64,000 nt of DNA from assembly GCA_937919655.1 (NCBI GenBank), contig CALFPJ010000079.1, positions 31,417 to 95,416 on the forward strand, in the 5' to 3' direction. A program made the position numbers and the translations under genes. This document shows, piece by piece, positions 25,221 through 34,087 of the stretch. A model generated the notes under the pieces. It was not told the DNA's origin. It ran no database searches and saw only the letters and a program-made list of their open reading frames with translations. The first letter of the stretch is position 1; each line of letters opens with the position of its first letter. The DNA comes from an uncultured Gemmatimonadales bacterium. Lineage in GTDB: Bacteria; Gemmatimonadota; Gemmatimonadetes; Longimicrobiales; Gaopeijiaceae.

Positions 25221-26617
25221 CCGCCTCGGAGATTGCGGCTGCGGTTCGAGACGGAACGCTCAGCCCGCTCGCCACGGCCTTGAAAGCGCGTGAAGACATT
25301 GTCTCGCGGGAGGGTCAGCCGGGAGGCCTGAACGCATTCTTAGCGCTGACTTCGGAGGAGCTGCTTGAGGGGGGCGTAGACGGCCTCCTGGCGGGCGTGC
25401 CGGTGGCGGTGAAGGACAATCTCGCCACGCGAGATCTCCCAACGACGTGCGGCTCCAAGATCCTTGAGGGATATCAATCTCCGTTTGAAGCGACGGTGGT
25501 GCGACGGCTCAGGGAGGCCGGCGCGGTATTGGTCGGGAAGACCAACATGGACGAGTTTGCGATGGGTTCGTCCACGGAAAATTCCGCCTACGGTCCCACC
25601 CGTAACCCGGCCGCGCTCGATCGAGTGCCCGGTGGTAGCTCCGGAGGTTCTGCGGCAGCCGTCGCCGCGGGGTACGTACCCATCGCGGTCGGGTCCGACA
25701 CGGGCGGCTCTGTGCGCCAGCCAGCCTCATTCTGCGGGGTAGTTGGAATTAAGCCGACCTACGGACGGGTGAGCCGATACGGGTTGGTGGCCTTCGCCTC
25801 ATCCCTGGACCAAGTAGGCACATTTGGGCGCACCGTTCATGACGCCGCGCTCGCCCTCCAGGCGATCTCAGGTCACGATCCACGGGACGCCACCTCGGCT
25901 GACCGAGAAGTGCCGGATTTTGCCAACGTGGTACACGGAGGTATGAGCGGCATGGTTGTGGGTGTGCCCCGCGAGTACGTGCCGGAGACCTTAGACGCGG
26001 GAATCCGAAGACTCGTGGAGGAGTCGCTCGAACGGCTTCGAGGGCTGGGCGCCACCGTGAAGTCTGTTTCACTGCCGCACACACGTTTCGCGATCCCGGC
26101 GTATTACGTCCTTGCCCCCGCTGAAGCGTCCAGCAATTTGGCCCGATACGACGGCGTGCGGTTTGGAGAGCGGGGAGCCGGTGGGGACATCGGGGCTATG
26201 TATGAATCCACGAGAGAAGCATTCGGTCCCGAAGTAAAACGCCGCATCATGTTGGGTACCTATGCGCTTTCCTCTGGGTATTACGACCAGTACTACGGCA
26301 CCGCTCAGCGGGCGAGGGCGCTCATCGCGCAGGATTTTGAACATGCGTTCTGCGACGTCGATGTCCTCTTCACACCGACGGCGCCTACTCCGGCGTTTCG
26401 AATTGGAGAGCGCGTCGCGGATCCGGTCTCCATGTATCTCTCTGACGTGTTTACGGTCACTGCGAACTTGGCCGGGATTCCCGGAATGTCCGTGCCGATC
26501 GGTCGTATTGATGGCCTTCCTATCGGAGGGCAGTTCCTCGCCCCATGGTGGGAGGAGTCGACCATGTTGAGGGCTGCGGGGGCGCTGGAGTCCTCGTTCA
26601 GCGAGGGCGGAACATGA
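25217..26617 (+). CDS. gatA: Asp-tRNA(Asn)/Glu-tRNA(Gln) amidotransferase subunit A
   Basis: A 466-residue amidase-signature glutaminase subunit that releases ammonia for transamidation. The Ser-cisSer-Lys triad is visible: Lys in [14 protein letters not shown], and the serines in [16 protein letters not shown] and [18 protein letters not shown] start at 25217, overlapping gatC. The complete GatCAB set implies that the cell makes Gln-tRNA or Asn-tRNA (or both) by the indirect route. Confidence 0.99.
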   Translation: MTASEIAAAVRDGTLSPLATALKAREDIVSREGQPGGLNAFLALTSEELLEGGVDGLLAGVPVAVKDNLATRDLPTTCGSKILEGYQSPFEATVVRRLREAGAVLVGKTNMDEFAMGSSTENSAYGPTRNPAALDRVPGGSSGGSAAAVAAGYVPIAVGSDTGGSVRQPASFCGVVGIKPTYGRVSRYGLVAFASSLDQVGTFGRTVHDAALALQAISGHDPRDATSADREVPDFANVVHGGMSGMVVGVPREYVPETLDAGIRRLVEESLERLRGLGATVKSVSLPHTRFAIPAYYVLAPAEASSNLARYDGVRFGERGAGGDIGAMYESTREAFGPEVKRRIMLGTYALSSGYYDQYYGTAQRARALIAQDFEHAFCDVDVLFTPTAPTPAFRIGERVADPVSMYLSDVFTVTANLAGIPGMSVPIGRIDGLPIGGQFLAPWWEESTMLRAAGALESSFSEGGT

Positions 26618-28044
26618 GTTGGGAAGCCGTGATCGGCATCGAGGTGCATGTGCAGCTTCGTACTGCAAGAAAGCTCTTTTGTGGTGACGCTGTCGAGTTC
26701 GGCTCAGCACCGAACGTCCACGTATGTCCGGTCTGTTTGGGGTTGCCCGGGGCGTTGCCTGCGATCAACCCAGAGGCGGTGGCTCTCGCGGTGCGGACCG
26801 GGCTCGCGCTCGGTTGCACCGTGTACGAAGAGAGCGTCTGGTCGCGGAAGAACTACTTCTATCCGGACCTGCCCAAGGGATATCAGATCACCCAGTACGA
26901 CCGACCTCTTGGGACGGACGGTGTGGTGGCATTCGACACCGCGACTGGAGATGCCTCGGTACGCATCCGTCGCGTTCACATGGAAGAAGACGCTGGCAAG
27001 TTGCTGCATGATCGGGTGCCGCACGCCACCGTGGTCGACTTGAATCGCGCCGGGACTCCGCTCGTCGAAATCGTGACCGAGCCAGACTTGAGGAGCCCGG
27101 AAGACGCGCGGGCCTTTCTCGGTGCACTGAAGCAGACGCTCGAATATGTGTCTGTCAGTGACTGCAACATGGAGGAGGGTAGCCTCCGAGCCGACGCCAA
27201 CATTTCCATGCGACCGGTGGGCGCGAAGACTCTGGGAGTCAAAACCGAGATCAAGAACGTCAACTCGTTCTCGGGTATCGAGCGGGCCCTCCACATTGAG
27301 ATCGCCCGTCAGACCGAGATCTTGGACGGGGGAGGGGTCATCGAACAACAGACCCTCTTGTGGGACGACCATCGGAATGAGGTCCGGCCCATGCGAAGCA
27401 AGGAGGGTAGGCATGATTATAGGTATTTCCCGGAGCCAGACCTCCCGCCACTCCGCGTGACCCGTGAGTCCATTGAACAAGCGCGCTCAGAGCTTCCGGA
27501 ACTTCCTCGTCCGAGGCGGGCGCGCTTTCAAGCTGTGTTCGGACTCACCCTGTACGATGCCGACGTCCTCACCCAGTCCGCAGCCACCGCCGACTACTTC
27601 GAGGCGGTCACGGAGCGATTGGGCGACGCGAAGCTCGCGTCCAATTGGGTCATGGGGCCCCTCCGGGCGCTGCTCAACCACCGGGGCGTGGATATTGCGT
27701 CCTGTCCGGTCCTCCCGGCTGCACTCTCAGACCTCATTGGATTGGTCCGAGATGGGACGGTTTCCGATAGCTCCGCGAAGAAGGTCCTGGGGATTCTCGC
27801 GGATGAGGGTGGAGAGCCGGCGGACATCATCGAGGCTCGAGGTTTCGTTCAGGTGCGGGATGACGCCCAACTGAGCAGGTGGGTCGAGGAGGTCATCGAA
27901 GCCCACCCTGAGGAGGCGGAGCGGCTTAGGCGCGGAGAGACCCAGATCGGCGGATTCCTCGTGGGACAGGTAATGAGGCGGTCTCGAGGGCAGGCGGATC
28001 CCAAGAAAGTGAACGAGCTACTGCTGGGGTGGCTTGCGCCTTAA
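26614..28044 (+). CDS. gatB: Asp-tRNA(Asn)/Glu-tRNA(Gln) amidotransferase subunit B
   Basis: A 476-residue protein from ATG 26614 (ATGA overlap with gatA; the frame is open to 26545, inside gatA). It activates the carboxyl of mischarged tRNA with ATP and accepts ammonia from GatA. The N-terminus [20 protein letters not shown], the zinc or iron cysteines ([20 protein letters not shown]), [25 protein letters not shown] and the C-terminal YqeY-like domain (NELLLGWL) fit. Its 3' end overlaps the convergent gene by 27 bases. Confidence 0.98.
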   Translation: MSWEAVIGIEVHVQLRTARKLFCGDAVEFGSAPNVHVCPVCLGLPGALPAINPEAVALAVRTGLALGCTVYEESVWSRKNYFYPDLPKGYQITQYDRPLGTDGVVAFDTATGDASVRIRRVHMEEDAGKLLHDRVPHATVVDLNRAGTPLVEIVTEPDLRSPEDARAFLGALKQTLEYVSVSDCNMEEGSLRADANISMRPVGAKTLGVKTEIKNVNSFSGIERALHIEIARQTEILDGGGVIEQQTLLWDDHRNEVRPMRSKEGRHDYRYFPEPDLPPLRVTRESIEQARSELPELPRPRRARFQAVFGLTLYDADVLTQSAATADYFEAVTERLGDAKLASNWVMGPLRALLNHRGVDIASCPVLPAALSDLIGLVRDGTVSDSSAKKVLGILADEGGEPADIIEARGFVQVRDDAQLSRWVEEVIEAHPEEAERLRRGETQIGGFLVGQVMRRSRGQADPKKVNELLLGWLAP

Positions 28045-28950
28045 CACGCCGGCCGTTCGCATGCCGTCCACCTCCGGCGCATGCTTGAGGGCCGGAGGGA
28101 ATGCGAAGAACGCGTTGGCCATTTCGAGAAGTACTTCCGGGTGATCCGAAGTGTGATCTGACATAGCCCGCCGCCTGACTTTTTTCGCGAGCTTCAGGTT
28201 GAGTTCCCCAATCGGATCGAGCTGACGTGGCGCCGAGTTCTCTCGATTGACGAGATAGTCGACCACGTAGTCGTACGACAGTTCGAAGTACTGGTTGACG
28301 AGCGGGGCGGGAAGGTTGAAGCGCGACTTCGCCAAGACCTGCTCAAAGATGCGTTGCCAACGCTCGTGTCCCTGAAATCGGATCATCCCGCGAAAAATGC
28401 GGCGGTTGGTCTTGAAGCTGAAGATCGTACGACTGAGCACTTCGTCGAATAGCGCGTCAGCCTCCGAGTGATCGTTGTCGACCACCAGCGATTTAGCCTG
28501 CCGGAGGTACTCGTCCCCGACGTGCAGATCCATGCGGTGCTCCCAGTACGTGTGCCCGATGGCTTGGGTGGTACTCGTGAGCAGCAGCTGTCGAGGCACG
28601 AAGACATTGTGCGCGATCGTGTCTGCCGCCAGGTGAGCCAGGTACCCATACCCGACCGCCTGGAGGGGCTCGCTGTCAGCGGACCGGTGAATCTCGTCTC
28701 CCACCGACCAGTTGTGGCAGTGTCGTCCCTCTGGCACGTACTTCTTGGCGAACGAGATGTCCGCGGCGATGGATCCATACAGGAAGTGCAGAGGATATCT
28801 CTCGAGGAGGGTCCGGATCGCGGGTGGCAGCAAGTAGAGCGAGCCGAGCACCGCCTGTCCCAGCGCGACGTGGGTGGCCGGCCCCCATGCAGCTACCGGC
28901 TCAGGCACCAGGAGAAGCCACGCGAGGACGACGAGGACCAATGCGGCCAT
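28018..28950 (-). CDS. Zinc-dependent phospholipase C-like exported protein
   Basis: A 310-residue protein from ATG 28950; the open frame runs to 29067 but that overlaps the preceding gene. The signal peptide (AALVLVVLAWLLLVPEPVAA) should be cut just before Trp22. In the zinc phospholipase C family a mature N-terminal Trp ligates zinc, and here it is followed by GPATH with His27. Further likely ligands are in YGSIAADISF, HCHNWSVGDE, GYLAHLAADTIAHN and TYWEHRMD. The C-terminal half is helical and ends in a basic tail. Substrate unproven. It follows a membrane coiled-coil gene with a 19-base gap, suggesting a two-gene unit. Confidence 0.85.
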   Translation of the reverse strand: MAALVLVVLAWLLLVPEPVAAWGPATHVALGQAVLGSLYLLPPAIRTLLERYPLHFLYGSIAADISFAKKYVPEGRHCHNWSVGDEIHRSADSEPLQAVGYGYLAHLAADTIAHNVFVPRQLLLTSTTQAIGHTYWEHRMDLHVGDEYLRQAKSLVVDNDHSEADALFDEVLSRTIFSFKTNRRIFRGMIRFQGHERWQRIFEQVLAKSRFNLPAPLVNQYFELSYDYVVDYLVNRENSAPRQLDPIGELNLKLAKKVRRRAMSDHTSDHPEVLLEMANAFFAFPPALKHAPEVDGMRTAGVLRRKPPQQ

Positions 28951-28969
28951 TGGGGTCGGCGCTACGGCC

Positions 28970-29557
28970 TCAGCTGTCCCCGGCCAGCGGCGCTTCTTGG
29001 GACGGCTCCTCGGCGAGCAGCGCTTCCGGCGCGGTTGGCGCCAGAGCGGGGGCAGGGGTGTCCACACCCTCTCCAGCGGGTTTAGGAGTCCCGGAAGGTC
29101 GAGCGCCTCCCAGCACTAGTGCGCTTTCTCGGACACCGCGCACGGCGGCAGCCGTGTCGATGAAGATGTCCTCAGCTTCCTCCTGAACGACCTCCATGAG
29201 CGCGTTGAATTCCTCGATGCGCTCTTCCATGCGATCCGATGCCTGGTGAAGCCGGTTTGTCAGAGCGCGAACCGAGCCGTTGAGCCTCTCGACGTCAGTC
29301 CGAAGGGCCTGAGTGATGAACTCGACGTTGTCCGAGATCGAGCGGGCGCGGTCGGAGACCGGACCCAGGCTCTGACTCACGCCCGTCCTGACGCTGTCCA
29401 AGGTCCGGTTCGCCTTGCGAAGGAACCAGCTGAGCGCGACGGCCAAGATCAAGATCGACACGCCCACGACGATCATCGACACGTCAGCCGCGATAGAGAG
29501 GCCGTCTCGCGTAAGGGACGGGTCCTGGAAAAGGGCGATGAGTTGTGCGTTCCGCAT
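28970..29557 (-). CDS. Membrane-anchored coiled-coil protein (DUF948-like)
   Basis: A 195-residue protein with one N-terminal transmembrane helix (MIVVGVSILILAVALSWFLR, residues about 28-47). A long heptad-type helix follows, about residues 50-145 (LDSVRTGVSQSLGPVSDRAR, ALTNRLHQASDRMEERIEEF), then a Pro/Ala/Glu-rich tail. The layout resembles DUF948-type proteins of unknown function. It is transcribed just ahead of the phospholipase C-like gene and divergently from murA. Confidence 0.72.
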   Translation of the reverse strand: MRNAQLIALFQDPSLTRDGLSIAADVSMIVVGVSILILAVALSWFLRKANRTLDSVRTGVSQSLGPVSDRARSISDNVEFITQALRTDVERLNGSVRALTNRLHQASDRMEERIEEFNALMEVVQEEAEDIFIDTAAAVRGVRESALVLGGARPSGTPKPAGEGVDTPAPALAPTAPEALLAEEPSQEAPLAGDS

Positions 29558-29766
29558 AGACCAAGTCTAACCGTTCCGGTAGCGGCCGATCCAGTTCATC
29601 ACCAAGTCATACCCGAAATGAGCGCGATCTCGTGACCAGAGGTAGGGGCTGAGAGGCGAACGCGGCACACATCGTGCATTCGGAGGCTCTCGCGGAGGGT
29701 GTCCTCCGCGGACGGCCTCGTTGGGTTGCCGTCTACGGTGCCACACGGCTGAAAAGAGAGGGGAGG

Positions 29767-31173
29767 ATGAGTCGGTTGCTGCTCACTGGAGACCAGCGGT
29801 ATGTTCGGGGGTTCGCGACCGCGCCGCCGGCATCGTTGCCATTGGCGCAGTACGCACCCCCACTACCTCGCGCTTTGGATTCTATGGGGACTTTTGCGGT
29901 CGAAGGTGGACTTCGACTTCAGGGCCGAATCCGGCCCGCCGGCAACAAGAATGCAGCGCTTCCGTGTCTCGCTGCCACTGTGCTCTGTGAGGAGCCAGTG
30001 ACGCTGCATAATATACCCCGCATCCGGGACGTCCTGACGTTCCTCGAGATTGTGTCCTCTCTCGGGGCTGACGTCCGCTGGGACGCAGAGAACACCGTGA
30101 CCGTCGATGCCGCTAATGTGGCGACTGACGAGGTTAACCGGGATCTCGCTGAGCGCATCCGCGCGTCGCTGTTGCTGGCTGGACCGCTGCTCGCGCGCTT
30201 CGGCCACGTGCGGCTGCCACCGCCCGGAGGCGACGTGATCGGGCGCCGGCGCATGGACACCCATTTCCTCGCGTTTGAGGCACTTGGGGCGACGGTCACG
30301 TTGAACGGTGGCTTTACCATCGCCGCTGATCGGCTCGTAGGTGCCGACATGTTCCTGGATGAGCCGTCGGTGACCGGCAGCGAGAACGCGATCATGGCGG
30401 CGGTCCGGGCAGAGGGTCTGACCCGGATCCGGAATACGGCATCTGAGCCGCATGTTCAGGATCTTTGTCACCTCCTTAACGCGATGGGGGCCAACATTCA
30501 AGGAATCGGTACCCACATCCTGGAAATCGAAGGGGTGAAGCGTCTAAACGGTGCTGAGTTCACCATCGGTGCCGATCACATCGAGACTGGCTCGTTCATC
30601 GGCCTCGCAGCCGTAACCGGCAGTGATCTTACGGTCGAAGGGGCCCCGGTGGAGCACTTGGACTCTACGCTGCTCGGCTTCCGCCGCCTGGGCATCCATT
30701 GCGAAATTGATGGCACTGACCTGCACGTGAAGGGCGCCGAGTCCCACGTGATCCGACAGGACGCATTCGGCCACGTCCCGAAGCTTGATGACGGGCCTTG
30801 GCCCGCGTTCCCGGCAGACCTCACTTCGATCGCGATTGTGGCAGCCACACAGTGCAAAGGCACGGTGCTCGTCCACGAGAAGATGTTCGAGTCGCGCATG
30901 TATTTCACCGACAAACTGGTGGGAATGGGCGCGTCGATCATCCTGTGCGATCCCCACCGTGCGGTGGTGGTGGGACCGACGCCTCTCCAGGCCGGAGTTC
31001 TTGAGAGTCCGGACATTCGGGCGGGGATGGCTCTCCTGATCGCGGCGCTTGGAGCTGAAGGGACCAGTCGTATCCGCAACATCCGCCAGATCGAACGAGG
31101 ATACGAGTCGATCGATACTCGACTTGGGGCGCTCGGGGCTCGGATTGAGCGAATCGATGAAGCTGCAGATTGA
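29767..31173 (+). CDS. murA: UDP-N-acetylglucosamine 1-carboxyvinyltransferase, Asp-type active site
   Basis: First committed enzyme of peptidoglycan synthesis, transferring enolpyruvate from PEP to UDP-GlcNAc. The ATG at 29767 has GAGAGG five bases upstream and gives 468 residues. The family-like start FAVEGGLRLQGRIRPAGNKN begins about 40 residues in, so a Pro/Ala-rich extension precedes it, and an internal ATG at 29884 is the alternative. The PEP-loop reads LPPPGGDVIGRRRMDTH: Asp156 (codon 30232-30234) replaces the catalytic Cys115 of the E. coli enzyme. Known MurA proteins with Asp here, as in mycobacteria and chlamydiae, work but resist fosfomycin. Lys in NKNAALP is conserved. Confidence 0.95.
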   Translation: MSRLLLTGDQRYVRGFATAPPASLPLAQYAPPLPRALDSMGTFAVEGGLRLQGRIRPAGNKNAALPCLAATVLCEEPVTLHNIPRIRDVLTFLEIVSSLGADVRWDAENTVTVDAANVATDEVNRDLAERIRASLLLAGPLLARFGHVRLPPPGGDVIGRRRMDTHFLAFEALGATVTLNGGFTIAADRLVGADMFLDEPSVTGSENAIMAAVRAEGLTRIRNTASEPHVQDLCHLLNAMGANIQGIGTHILEIEGVKRLNGAEFTIGADHIETGSFIGLAAVTGSDLTVEGAPVEHLDSTLLGFRRLGIHCEIDGTDLHVKGAESHVIRQDAFGHVPKLDDGPWPAFPADLTSIAIVAATQCKGTVLVHEKMFESRMYFTDKLVGMGASIILCDPHRAVVVGPTPLQAGVLESPDIRAGMALLIAALGAEGTSRIRNIRQIERGYESIDTRLGALGARIERIDEAAD

Positions 31174-31244
31174 ATCATCCCCGCCCACAAGCCGTAGAGG
31201 TAGACGTGAGAGCGTTTCGACATAAACCGTGCTAAAGAGTTGTC

Positions 31245-31643
31245 ATGACTGAAGATATGGCAGGAGACAAGAAGGGCCCCCGCGAAAAGGTTTCGGACGG
31301 TATCAAACAGGGAATTGGGGTGCTGTCTGCCTTCAAGGAGGCCCTGGAAGAGACCATCAATGAGGCGAGGGAGCGTGGTGATCTCTCCGCTGAACGGGCC
31401 AAAGATGTCATGAAGGACGCACTCGAAAGGGCTCACTCTGCGGCAGAGGGGGCCAAAGGTCGTCTCGATCTCGTGAGCCAGAAGGAGTTCGATGGCCTCG
31501 CGGAAGTGGTTGAGGGCATCCGCGAGCGGGTCAGCGCCATGGAGGCACGGATCATTGGCACCGAAGGGGGCACCCCAGAGGGTGATTCCGGAACAGATGC
31601 CGCAAGCGACGCGCCATCGGAGGGCGATTCCGCGCCGCAATAA
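31245..31643 (+). CDS. Small helical protein, UbiK/phasin-like
   Basis: A 132-residue, almost entirely helical, charged protein without membrane segment or signal. The N-terminal two-thirds (LSAFKEALEETINEARERGD, VMKDALERAHSAAEGAKGRL) look phasin-like. Residues about 72-105 (GRLDLVSQKEFDGLAEVVEG, then RERVSAMEARI) resemble the C-terminal coiled coil of UbiK/YqiC accessory factors, in which LDLV.REEFD is recurrent. A Gly/Ser/Asp-rich tail follows. It may bind membranes or lipid granules. The assignment is weak, and a coiled-coil protein of unknown role is the safe reading. It lies between murA and the rimP operon. Confidence 0.6.
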   Translation: MTEDMAGDKKGPREKVSDGIKQGIGVLSAFKEALEETINEARERGDLSAERAKDVMKDALERAHSAAEGAKGRLDLVSQKEFDGLAEVVEGIRERVSAMEARIIGTEGGTPEGDSGTDAASDAPSEGDSAPQ

Positions 31644-31689
31644 TTGGCAGCTTCGAGTCGGTAAATGTAGGAGGCCTGAGACGCGAGCC

Positions 31690-31718
31690 TTGAGCGCGTT
31701 TCAGGCCTTCCCTATATT
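31690..31718 (+). promoter_or_regulatory. Sigma-70 promoter of the rimP-nusA-infB operon
   Basis: TTGAGC (31690-31695) and TATATT (31713-31718) are separated by 17 bases, matching 4/6 and 5/6 of consensus. The start near 31725 gives a leader of about 128 bases before rimP, filled with three hairpins. Confidence 0.7.
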
Positions 31719-31732
31719 AGGTGGCTGGAAGT

Positions 31733-31748
31733 GCCGCCTTCGGGTGGC
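31733..31748 (+). promoter_or_regulatory. UUCG-capped hairpin in rimP leader
   Basis: GCCGCC (31733-31738) and GGTGGC (31743-31748) pair with one G-U and enclose a TTCG loop closed by C-G, the classic very stable tetraloop. It forms first in the transcript, about ten bases after the predicted start, ahead of the terminator-like hairpin. Confidence 0.6.
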
Positions 31749-31758
31749 GTTATTGGAA

Positions 31759-31787
31759 GTGGGGGAGCTGTTCGCCCCCGCTTTTTT
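31759..31787 (+). terminator. Leader terminator (attenuator) before rimP
   Basis: GTGGGGG (31759-31765) pairs with CCCCCGC (31775-31781) and TTTTTT (31782-31787) follows. It lies downstream of the operon promoter and upstream of rimP, so it would act as an attenuator rather than end a preceding gene. A further hairpin GGGGTAC/GTACCCC (31804-31810 with 31825-31831) comes just before the rimP SD. Confidence 0.72.
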
Positions 31788-31852
31788 GTTCGCTGTGAAC
31801 TTGGGGGTACGTCGCTGCGGCGGTGTACCCCTGTTGATTGGGAGTGGATACA

Positions 31853-32344
31853 ATGCGCGCCGTTGCGGACGTCGAGCGAGGCATTGAGATCAAGGTCGCG
31901 GACCTGGGTTTTGAGCTAGTGGAACTCCGTTGGGCGGGCAGCAGCCGGCGCCCAGTCTTGCAGTTGAGGGTCGACCGACCTGCGGAGGCCGCTGAAGAAG
32001 GCGTCAACGTAGACGACTGTGCACGCATCAGTCGGGAACTCGAGCCTTGGCTGGACGAGCACGGAGGGCTGTCAGAGCACTACGTTCTCGAAGTTTCATC
32101 ACCGGGCGTGGATCGCCCGCTGGTGCGATCGACGGATTTTGAGCGTTTCCGGGGCAAGCGGATCGCTGTAGTTGGGAAAAGAGTGTTGCTCGCCCGGTCC
32201 ACTCGGCTGGAGGGTGAACTCCTTGGGTTAGACAAATCGCTGGACGGAGCAGAGGCAGTTCGTCTGTGCCTGCCAGATGGCGACGAGGTGGTGATTCCGA
32301 GATCTGAGATCCGGAAGGCTCACCTAGTCTTCACTTGGAAGTGA
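31853..32344 (+). CDS. rimP: Ribosome maturation factor RimP
   Basis: A 163-residue factor for 30S subunit assembly. ATG 31853 is preceded by GGGAGTGG; a TTG at 31838 is the longer option. The N-terminal domain (LGFELVELRWAGSSRRPVLQ, VNVDDCARISRELEPWLDE) and the signature LEVSSPGVDRPLVRSTDFER lead into a C-terminal Sm-like domain. It is the first gene of the rimP-nusA-infB operon and starts 10 bases before nusA's spacer. Confidence 0.97.
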   Translation: MRAVADVERGIEIKVADLGFELVELRWAGSSRRPVLQLRVDRPAEAAEEGVNVDDCARISRELEPWLDEHGGLSEHYVLEVSSPGVDRPLVRSTDFERFRGKRIAVVGKRVLLARSTRLEGELLGLDKSLDGAEAVRLCLPDGDEVVIPRSEIRKAHLVFTWK

Positions 32345-32354
32345 GGGAGTAGAT

Positions 32355-33764
32355 ATGGCGAATGCGGCCCAGATCGTAGAGGCCTTCAGGGATGTCGCAG
32401 CGACCAAGAACTTGTCCGAAGATGAGATGACAGATCTCGTCAAGGACGGAATCTTGGCCGGCCTTGGGCGTATCTATGGTGCGACGGTACAGGCCGAAAT
32501 CGACATCGACGATGTCACCGGCGAGTTCGATATCGTGGTACTACGCCGTGTTGTCGAGGAGGTGGAAGATCCTGCGTGCGAGATCATTCTCGAGGAAGCG
32601 CGCTGGGATGACGCCACTTTTGAGGTCGGCGACGTCATGGAGATCCCTGTAGCGTTCACGGACTTCGGCCGAAACGCGGTGATGGCTGTGAAGCAGCGGA
32701 TCATCCAGCGGGTTCGTGAGAACGAGCGCGAACGCATTCGCGACGAATTCGCGGGTGAGGTGGGCGAACTTCTCTCCGGTGAGGTGCAGCAAACGGAGCG
32801 CGGCAAGCTTGTGGTATTGCTCAACCGCTCCCGCGACGCTGATGCGATCATCCCCTGGAAAGATCAGAACCCCCGGGAGCGGTTTCGGCAGGGAGATCCC
32901 ATCCGGGCCGTTTTGAAGAAAGTAGAGGAAACGCCGAAGGGACCTCGGATGATCCTGTCCCGGGCCGACCCTCTCTTCGTGGCGGCGCTCTTTAACTTGG
33001 AGGTCCCCGAGATCCACCAAGGGATCGTCGAAATCAAGGAAATCGCGCGCGAAGTTGGTGGACGCACGAAGATTGCGGTGTACAGCCGTGATGAGTCGAT
33101 CGATCCGGTGGGCGCGTGTGTCGGGCTCAAGGGGTCGCGCGTTCAGGCTGTTGTCGCAGAGTTGGGGGGCGAGCGTATCGATATTGTCCCCTGGCATCCG
33201 GACACGGAAGTCTTTGCCCGTCGGGCGCTCGCACCTGCACGAGTTTCCAAGGTTTTCAGTGATCTCGAGCGACAAGTCATCACCGCCATTGTTGACGAGG
33301 ACCAGCTGTCGTTGGCCATTGGGCGAAACGGGCAGAACGTCCGGCTTGCGTCTCAATTGATCGGTTGGCAGCTCGACCTGTACGGCTCGCGGGAGTGGCT
33401 CGAGAAGAGCGCCGACATGTCGCTTTTCACGTCTACATCTGACGATCAATTTGAAACTGCAGATTTCCCGCTGTCAGAGCTCGGTCTCGAGTTGCCAACA
33501 CTGGCGGCCCTATCTGGGGCCGGGTATGATACCTTTCTTCAGATTATTGACTTAGAGCGTAGGGATTTCCTGGGTATTCAGGGCCTCGGAGAGGCTGACG
33601 CCGATCGACTCTTGAAGCTGATTGACGAGTTGACGGTTGTTGAGGGCGAGCCCGGTGATGAGGACGCTGACCTCTCGGACGACGTGCCGGAAATGGGCGC
33701 CGAGGGTTCCGACGAAGCGGTAGTCGACGCGGAGGAAAGTAAGGATGGTGAGCGGGAGGGCTGA
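32355..33764 (+). CDS. nusA: Transcription termination/antitermination factor NusA
   Basis: A 469-residue RNA-polymerase-bound factor that controls pausing, termination and antitermination. The N-terminal polymerase-binding domain covers residues 1-130. Then come an S1 domain (VVLLNRSRDADAIIPWKDQN), two KH domains (REVGGRTKIAVYSRDESIDP, VGACVGLKGSRVQAVVAELG; and LAIGRNGQNVRLASQL), and a single C-terminal helix-hairpin-helix (YDTFLQIIDLERRDFLGIQG). An acidic tail ends the protein. It overlaps the following gene by 20 bases. Confidence 0.98.
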   Translation: MANAAQIVEAFRDVAATKNLSEDEMTDLVKDGILAGLGRIYGATVQAEIDIDDVTGEFDIVVLRRVVEEVEDPACEIILEEARWDDATFEVGDVMEIPVAFTDFGRNAVMAVKQRIIQRVRENERERIRDEFAGEVGELLSGEVQQTERGKLVVLLNRSRDADAIIPWKDQNPRERFRQGDPIRAVLKKVEETPKGPRMILSRADPLFVAALFNLEVPEIHQGIVEIKEIAREVGGRTKIAVYSRDESIDPVGACVGLKGSRVQAVVAELGGERIDIVPWHPDTEVFARRALAPARVSKVFSDLERQVITAIVDEDQLSLAIGRNGQNVRLASQLIGWQLDLYGSREWLEKSADMSLFTSTSDDQFETADFPLSELGLELPTLAALSGAGYDTFLQIIDLERRDFLGIQGLGEADADRLLKLIDELTVVEGEPGDEDADLSDDVPEMGAEGSDEAVVDAEESKDGEREG

Positions 33765-34080
33765 GCCCTTTCGCCTCCTGGGCCTGGCCCGACGGGCTGG
33801 TGCAGTAGCGCCGGGAACTGACGCTACACGCCGAGCGATCCGTCAGGGCGAGGCCCGCTTGGTTTTGATGGCGGGAGACGCTTCTGGCGTTCAGTTGGAC
33901 AAGGTTCGGAAAGCGATCGGAAAACGGCCGATCCCTCGAGCGGTTTTAGGGGATCTTGCCACGTTGGGAGCCGCAATCGGCAAAGGGCCGACGGCCGCGA
34001 TAGCGGTTACGGATGAATCGTTCGCCAAGAGGTTGCTGTTGGACTTATCTAACGTGACCACCAGCGAAGTAGAGGAATAG
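33745..34080 (+). CDS. ylxQ: L7Ae-family RNA-binding protein (YlxQ-like)
   Basis: A 111-residue protein with the L7Ae/L30e fold pattern: FRLLGLARRAGAVAPGTDAT, IRQGEARLVLMAGDASGVQ, and AVLGDLATLGAAIGKGPTAA with the alternating beta-alpha order. Members bind kink-turn RNA. It sits between nusA and infB where ylxQ is normally found. The small ylxR gene that often precedes it is absent here. Confidence 0.85.
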   Translation: MVSGRAEPFRLLGLARRAGAVAPGTDATRRAIRQGEARLVLMAGDASGVQLDKVRKAIGKRPIPRAVLGDLATLGAAIGKGPTAAIAVTDESFAKRLLLDLSNVTTSEVEE

Positions 34081-34087
34081 CTAGAGC

